From JACMNW01 sp043721855 (GTDB lineage Bacteria > Pseudomonadota > Alphaproteobacteria > Rhodobacterales > Rhodobacteraceae), in contig JAYSPY010000124.1 of assembly GCA_043721855.1 (NCBI GenBank), positions 1 through 25,747 on the forward strand: DNA of 25,747 nt, in the 5' to 3' direction. Below the pieces are notes generated by a model. That model saw nothing but the letters and a program-made list of their open reading frames with translations, was not told the DNA's origin and searched no databases. This document shows, piece after piece, positions 23,071 through 25,747 of this stretch (its first letter is position 1; each line of letters opens with the position of its first letter). The translations under genes and the position numbers were made by a program.

Positions 23071-23528
23071 CACAACGGCAATCCTTCCGCATCCTTGATG
23101 GTGGCAATCAGCATCAGCGCCTCGATATCCGCGATATGCGGCATTGTCAGAATGCGCGCGCGGTAAATGTCCGCATAATGCGCCATATCGCGGGCAATCA
23201 CGTTCAGCCGCACATCAACCCGGCCCAGAAACGTCTCGATCGCAATCACCTCCGGCACGTCCCGTGCCGCGGCGATAAAATCATCAAACGCCCGTGGATC
23301 GATTTTATCCAGCGTAAACCGCAGGCTCACCTCCACCTCATAGCCAAGCTTGCGCCAGTCAATCACCATGCTTTCCGACCGGATCACGCCCGCACTCACC
23401 AACCGCTCCAACCGACGCCACAAGGTCGCAGGTGTCACCCCGGCAAGTACCGCCAAAGCCGCGCGCGGCAATGACGGCTCTGCCAGATGATGCCGCAAAA
23501 TCCTGCGGTCGGTCGGGTCAAGCTGCAT
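23070..23528 (-). CDS. Lrp/AsnC-family transcriptional regulator (first of a pair)
   Basis: 152-aa Lrp/AsnC protein with HTH (LDPTDRRILRHHLAEPSLPR, TPATLWRRLERLVSAGVIRS) and RAM domain (VEVSLRFTLDKIDPRAFDDF, ETFLGRVDVRLNVIARDMAHY, ILTMPHIADIEALM). The start is set at the ATG at 23528, aligned with MQLD of its partner; an ATG at 23555 would place the start inside the inverted repeats. It is divergent from ilvC across 129 bp containing strong inverted repeats, which suggests that it controls itself and branched-chain amino acid synthesis (inference). Confidence 0.9.
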   Translation of the reverse strand: MQLDPTDRRILRHHLAEPSLPRAALAVLAGVTPATLWRRLERLVSAGVIRSESMVIDWRKLGYEVEVSLRFTLDKIDPRAFDDFIAAARDVPEVIAIETFLGRVDVRLNVIARDMAHYADIYRARILTMPHIADIEALMLIATIKDAEGLPL

Positions 23529-23529
23529 G

Positions 23530-23576
23530 ATAAATCCGTCTATGCGTGTTTTCACGCATGATTTATTTCATAAATC
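23530..23576. promoter_or_regulatory. Inverted-repeat operator cluster between the lrp pair and ilvC
   Basis: Two perfect inverted repeats abut: ATGCGTG-TTTT-CACGCAT (23542-23559) and GATTTAT-TTC-ATAAATC (23560-23576). A third half-site, ATAAATC, occurs at 23530-23536, 40 bp from the matching one at 23570-23576. The AT-centred 17-bp element has the size and shape of an Lrp site. The first repeat could also form an RNA hairpin. Confidence 0.65.
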
Positions 23577-23657
23577 GCCTGACTCGTCAAATTTTGCACA
23601 GTGTTACCCCGCAAAACCCCTATCCTGCGCCGATCAACCCATAAAAGGACCGCCCGA

Positions 23658-24680
23658 ATGCGCGTGTATTACGACCGTGACTGCGATGTGAACATCATCA
23701 AAGACAAAAAGGTGGCCATCCTCGGCTACGGCTCCCAGGGCCACGCCCACGCGCTGAACCTGCGCGATTCTGGTGCGAAAAACCTCGTCGTCGCACTCCG
23801 GACCGGTTCCGCTTCCGCCAAAAAAGCCGAAGCCGAAGGCCTCAAGGTCATGGGCATCGCCGAGGCCGCCAAATGGGCCGACCTGATCATGTTCACCATG
23901 CCCGATGAATTGCAGGCCGAAACCTACCGCAAATACGTGCATGACAACATCCGCGAAGGTGCCGCCATTGCCTTTGCCCACGGCCTGAACATCCATTTTG
24001 GCCTGATCGAGCCGAAAGCCGGTGTTGACATCATCATGATGGCCCCCAAAGGCCCCGGCCACACCGTGCGCGGCGAATACACCAAAGGCGGCGGCGTGCC
24101 CTGCCTTGTGGCCGTCCACAATGATGCCACCGGCAAAGCCATGGAAATCGGCCTTTCTTATTGCTCCGGCATCGGTGGCGGGCGGTCGGGTATCATCGAG
24201 ACGAACTTCCGGCAAGAATGCGAAACCGACCTTTTCGGTGAACAGGCGGTTCTCTGTGGCGGCTTGATCGAGTTGATCCGCATGGGATTCGAGACGCTGG
24301 TTGAAGCGGGATACGAGCCTGAAATGGCCTATTTCGAATGCCTGCACGAGGTCAAACTGATCGTCGATCTGATCTATGAAGGCGGCATCGCCAACATGGA
24401 TTATTCAATCTCGAACACCGCCGAATACGGCCAATACGTCTCCGGCCCGCGCATTCTGCCCTATGTCGAGACGAAAGCCCGCATGAAAGCGGTTCTGTCC
24501 GACATTCAGTCCGGCAAATTCGTGCGCGACTTCATGCTGGAAAACGCCGTGGGTCAGCCCACGATCAAGGCCTCGCGCCGTTCCAACGACGAGCACCAGA
24601 TCGAACTGGTCGGCAAAAAGCTGCGTGACATGATGCCGTGGATATCCAAAGGCAAGATGGTCGACAAAGCCCGCAACTAA
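23658..24680 (+). CDS. ilvC: Ketol-acid reductoisomerase (class I)
   Basis: NADPH- and Mg-dependent isomeroreductase of valine, leucine and isoleucine synthesis. The 340-aa length fits the short class I form. The N-terminal Rossmann motif is GYGSQG (23-28), the substrate-side segment is FAHGLNIHFG, and the C-terminal knotted domain carries the metal-binding ETDLFGEQ and the HEVKLIVDLIYEGG motif. AAAAGGA (23643-23649 region) precedes the ATG; an open extension to 23601 has no family similarity. It is divergent from the lrp pair and followed by an intrinsic terminator. Confidence 0.98.
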   Translation: MRVYYDRDCDVNIIKDKKVAILGYGSQGHAHALNLRDSGAKNLVVALRTGSASAKKAEAEGLKVMGIAEAAKWADLIMFTMPDELQAETYRKYVHDNIREGAAIAFAHGLNIHFGLIEPKAGVDIIMMAPKGPGHTVRGEYTKGGGVPCLVAVHNDATGKAMEIGLSYCSGIGGGRSGIIETNFRQECETDLFGEQAVLCGGLIELIRMGFETLVEAGYEPEMAYFECLHEVKLIVDLIYEGGIANMDYSISNTAEYGQYVSGPRILPYVETKARMKAVLSDIQSGKFVRDFMLENAVGQPTIKASRRSNDEHQIELVGKKLRDMMPWISKGKMVDKARN

Positions 24681-24733
24681 GCCCGCAACATAGGTTGACG
24701 GCGGGATAAACCGCGCCGTAAAAGTATCGGATC

Positions 24734-24763
24734 GGGCGGCCTTTTGCGGCTGCCCTTTTCTTT
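24734..24763 (+). terminator. Rho-independent terminator after ilvC
   Basis: GGGCGGCC and GGCTGCCC (24734-24741 and 24748-24755) form an 8-bp stem with one G-T pair and a 6-nt loop TTTTGC, followed by TTTTCTTT. It sits only 10 nt before the SDR start codon. Confidence 0.8.
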
Positions 24764-24773
24764 GGGGGCAAAA

Positions 24774-25538
24774 ATGAACAGACTTTCCGGCAAAGTGGCC
24801 CTTATTTCGGGCGGGGCCACGGGCATGGGCGGGGCGGCATCTGTGCTGTTCGCGGCTGAGGGGGCAAAGGTTGCAATCCTCGATCTCAATTTGGCCGAGG
24901 CGCAGGCCCGCGTCGCAGAAATTACTGCAAATGGTGGCCACGCCGTTGCCATCAAATGCGACGTGTCAGATGCAGCCCAAGTTTCTGCCGCCGTAGGTCA
25001 GGCCACATCCGCCCTTGGCCCGATCACCGTTTTGTTCAACCATGCGGGCACCATCGTCATCAAACCGTTTCTCGACACGACCGAGGCGGAATGGGATTGG
25101 CTGCACGCTGTCAACGTCAAATCCATGTTTCTGGTCACCAAAGCCGTGCTGCCCGGCATGATCGCGGCAGGCGGCGGGTCGATCGTGTGCACCTCGTCCA
25201 TCTCTGCCGTGGCGGGCACCCCGATGGAGGTGCTTTATGATACCACCAAGGGTGCTGTTCACATGTTTGCCCGCGCGATTGCCGTCGAATTTCGGGATCG
25301 CGGCATCCGCTGCAACGCCGTCTGCCCCGGTTTCATTGAAACCCCGCACGGCCTGCGCGAAGTGCGCGACCTGCAGGCGCTGGGCGTCGATGTGTCCGAA
25401 GCGGCAATCACCGCCGCCCAAGGTCGCATCGGCAAAGCGGTTGAAGTGGCGCAAGCCGCCCTGTTTTTGGCCAGCGATGAGGCGAGTTTCGTGAACGGCA
25501 CGCATTTGTTTGTCGATAATGGCTTCACGGCGGTCTGA
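24774..25538 (+). CDS. Short-chain dehydrogenase/reductase (SDR), 3-oxoacyl-ACP reductase-like
   Basis: Classical NAD(P)-dependent oxidoreductase of 254 aa with unknown substrate. The cofactor motif GGATGMG (13-19) and NHAG (89-92, usually NNAG), N114 in VNVKSMF, a serine in CTSSIS (about 141-144) and Y155-x-x-x-K159 (YDTTK) supply the catalytic set. RCNAVCPGFIETP and FVNGTHLFVDNGF are typical of the family end. The ATG at 24774 is chosen because MNRLSGKVALISGG is the usual start. The ribosome binding site (GGGGG at 24764-24768) is right behind the ilvC terminator, so expression may depend on readthrough. Confidence 0.92.
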   Translation: MNRLSGKVALISGGATGMGGAASVLFAAEGAKVAILDLNLAEAQARVAEITANGGHAVAIKCDVSDAAQVSAAVGQATSALGPITVLFNHAGTIVIKPFLDTTEAEWDWLHAVNVKSMFLVTKAVLPGMIAAGGGSIVCTSSISAVAGTPMEVLYDTTKGAVHMFARAIAVEFRDRGIRCNAVCPGFIETPHGLREVRDLQALGVDVSEAAITAAQGRIGKAVEVAQAALFLASDEASFVNGTHLFVDNGFTAV

Positions 25539-25571
25539 CCCCGTCTGGCCGCGCCCTTCGGCCAAACGGGG
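25539..25571. terminator. Candidate terminator hairpin between SDR and glmM
   Basis: CCCCGTCTGGCC (25539-25550) pairs with GGCCAAACGGGG (25560-25571) except for one mismatch, with a 9-nt loop. It starts directly after the SDR stop. The T-tract (TTGAATTT) is poor, but the stem is strong and lies between convergent genes. Confidence 0.6.
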
Positions 25572-25639
25572 TTGAATTTCGAATAACGAAAACAATGGTA
25601 GTGTGTAATATCAATAAATTGGCATGCGTAATAGAGGCG

Positions 25640-25747
25640 TTACACTGCCGCTTGCACCGCCGCCACTATCCCGTCCACCACCTCGACCAACAATCCTTCA
25701 TCCTCACATTCCGCCATCACCCGGACCAGCGGCTCGGTGCCGGATTT
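25640..25747 (-). CDS. glmM: Phosphoglucosamine mutase, C-terminal end (truncated by window edge)
   Basis: The last 35 codons and TAA stop of a gene entering from the right. The reading KSGTEPLVRVMAE followed by VEVVDGIVAAVQ is the phosphate-binding C-terminal domain of GlmM, where SGTEPLVRV is diagnostic of the alpha-D-phosphohexomutase family. The enzyme makes glucosamine-1-phosphate for cell-wall precursors. Other phosphohexomutases share SGTEP, but LVRVMAE fits GlmM best. Confidence 0.85.
   Translation of the reverse strand, partial: KSGTEPLVRVMAECEDEGLLVEVVDGIVAAVQAAV

Noticed and set aside
23594..23626. TTGCAC and TATCCT as the ilvC promoter
   Set aside because: The spacing is 21 bp, too long for a sigma-70 promoter; no better pair was found by eye.

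Overview
The window looks like a chromosomal segment of an alphaproteobacterium, most likely Rhodobacteraceae (Roseobacter group). The grounds are high-GC, gene-dense coding; an iolC with a C-terminal aldolase-like domain; an imuA-imuB-dnaE2 mutagenesis cassette behind an alphaproteobacterial-type LexA box; TTAA-N7-TTAA CtrA-type sites; divergent yqeY/carA; and a pair of Lrp regulators divergent from ilvC. These are family-level inferences from reading the sequence, and no database was consulted. No tRNA, rRNA, CRISPR array or insertion sequence was seen.

Layout. (1) 1-5295, plus strand: myo-inositol catabolism. A 5'-truncated RpiR-type regulator (IolR) is followed by a GGAA-N6-TTCC operator over the likely -10 box and then iolC (with DUF2090), iolD and iolB, tightly packed; iolE, iolG and iolA are not in the window. 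A DUF4202 gene follows and meets a minus-strand amidohydrolase tail to tail with a 40-nt overlap. (2) 6758-8865, minus strand: remains of a peptide ABC transporter operon. Read 5' to 3', a proline iminopeptidase is cut after 136 residues and continues in frame into the middle of an OppA-type binding protein. That is cut in turn and followed by only the last 21 codons of an OppC-type permease. Next comes one ATPase that is a hybrid of the two halves of a YejF-type double ATPase. The pieces keep the ancestral order, so at least three collinear deletions, or an assembly collapse, explain it. (3) 9010-14616, minus strand: the SOS mutasome imuA-imuB-dnaE2. Each of the three genes carries its own short in-frame tandem repeat (15, 15 and 18 bp). 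A fourth, 15/16-bp array fills the gap upstream, starting inside the last codons of yqeY.

(4) 14788-18606: yqeY (minus), carA (plus) and a membrane glycosyltransferase with an MshEN-like N-terminal domain, preceded by three TTAA half-sites at 11-bp spacing. (5) 18661-21313: a FadR-type GntR regulator (minus), a HAD pyrimidine 5'-nucleotidase and a UbiH-family flavin hydroxylase (both plus). (6) 21391-25747: a class V aminotransferase and two translationally coupled Lrp regulators (minus), a divergent region with strong inverted repeats, ilvC, a terminator, an SDR dehydrogenase, a second hairpin and the last 35 codons of glmM (minus).

The two parts most worth a second look are the serially deleted peptide-transport operon and the cluster of unrelated minisatellites confined to the mutasome locus.
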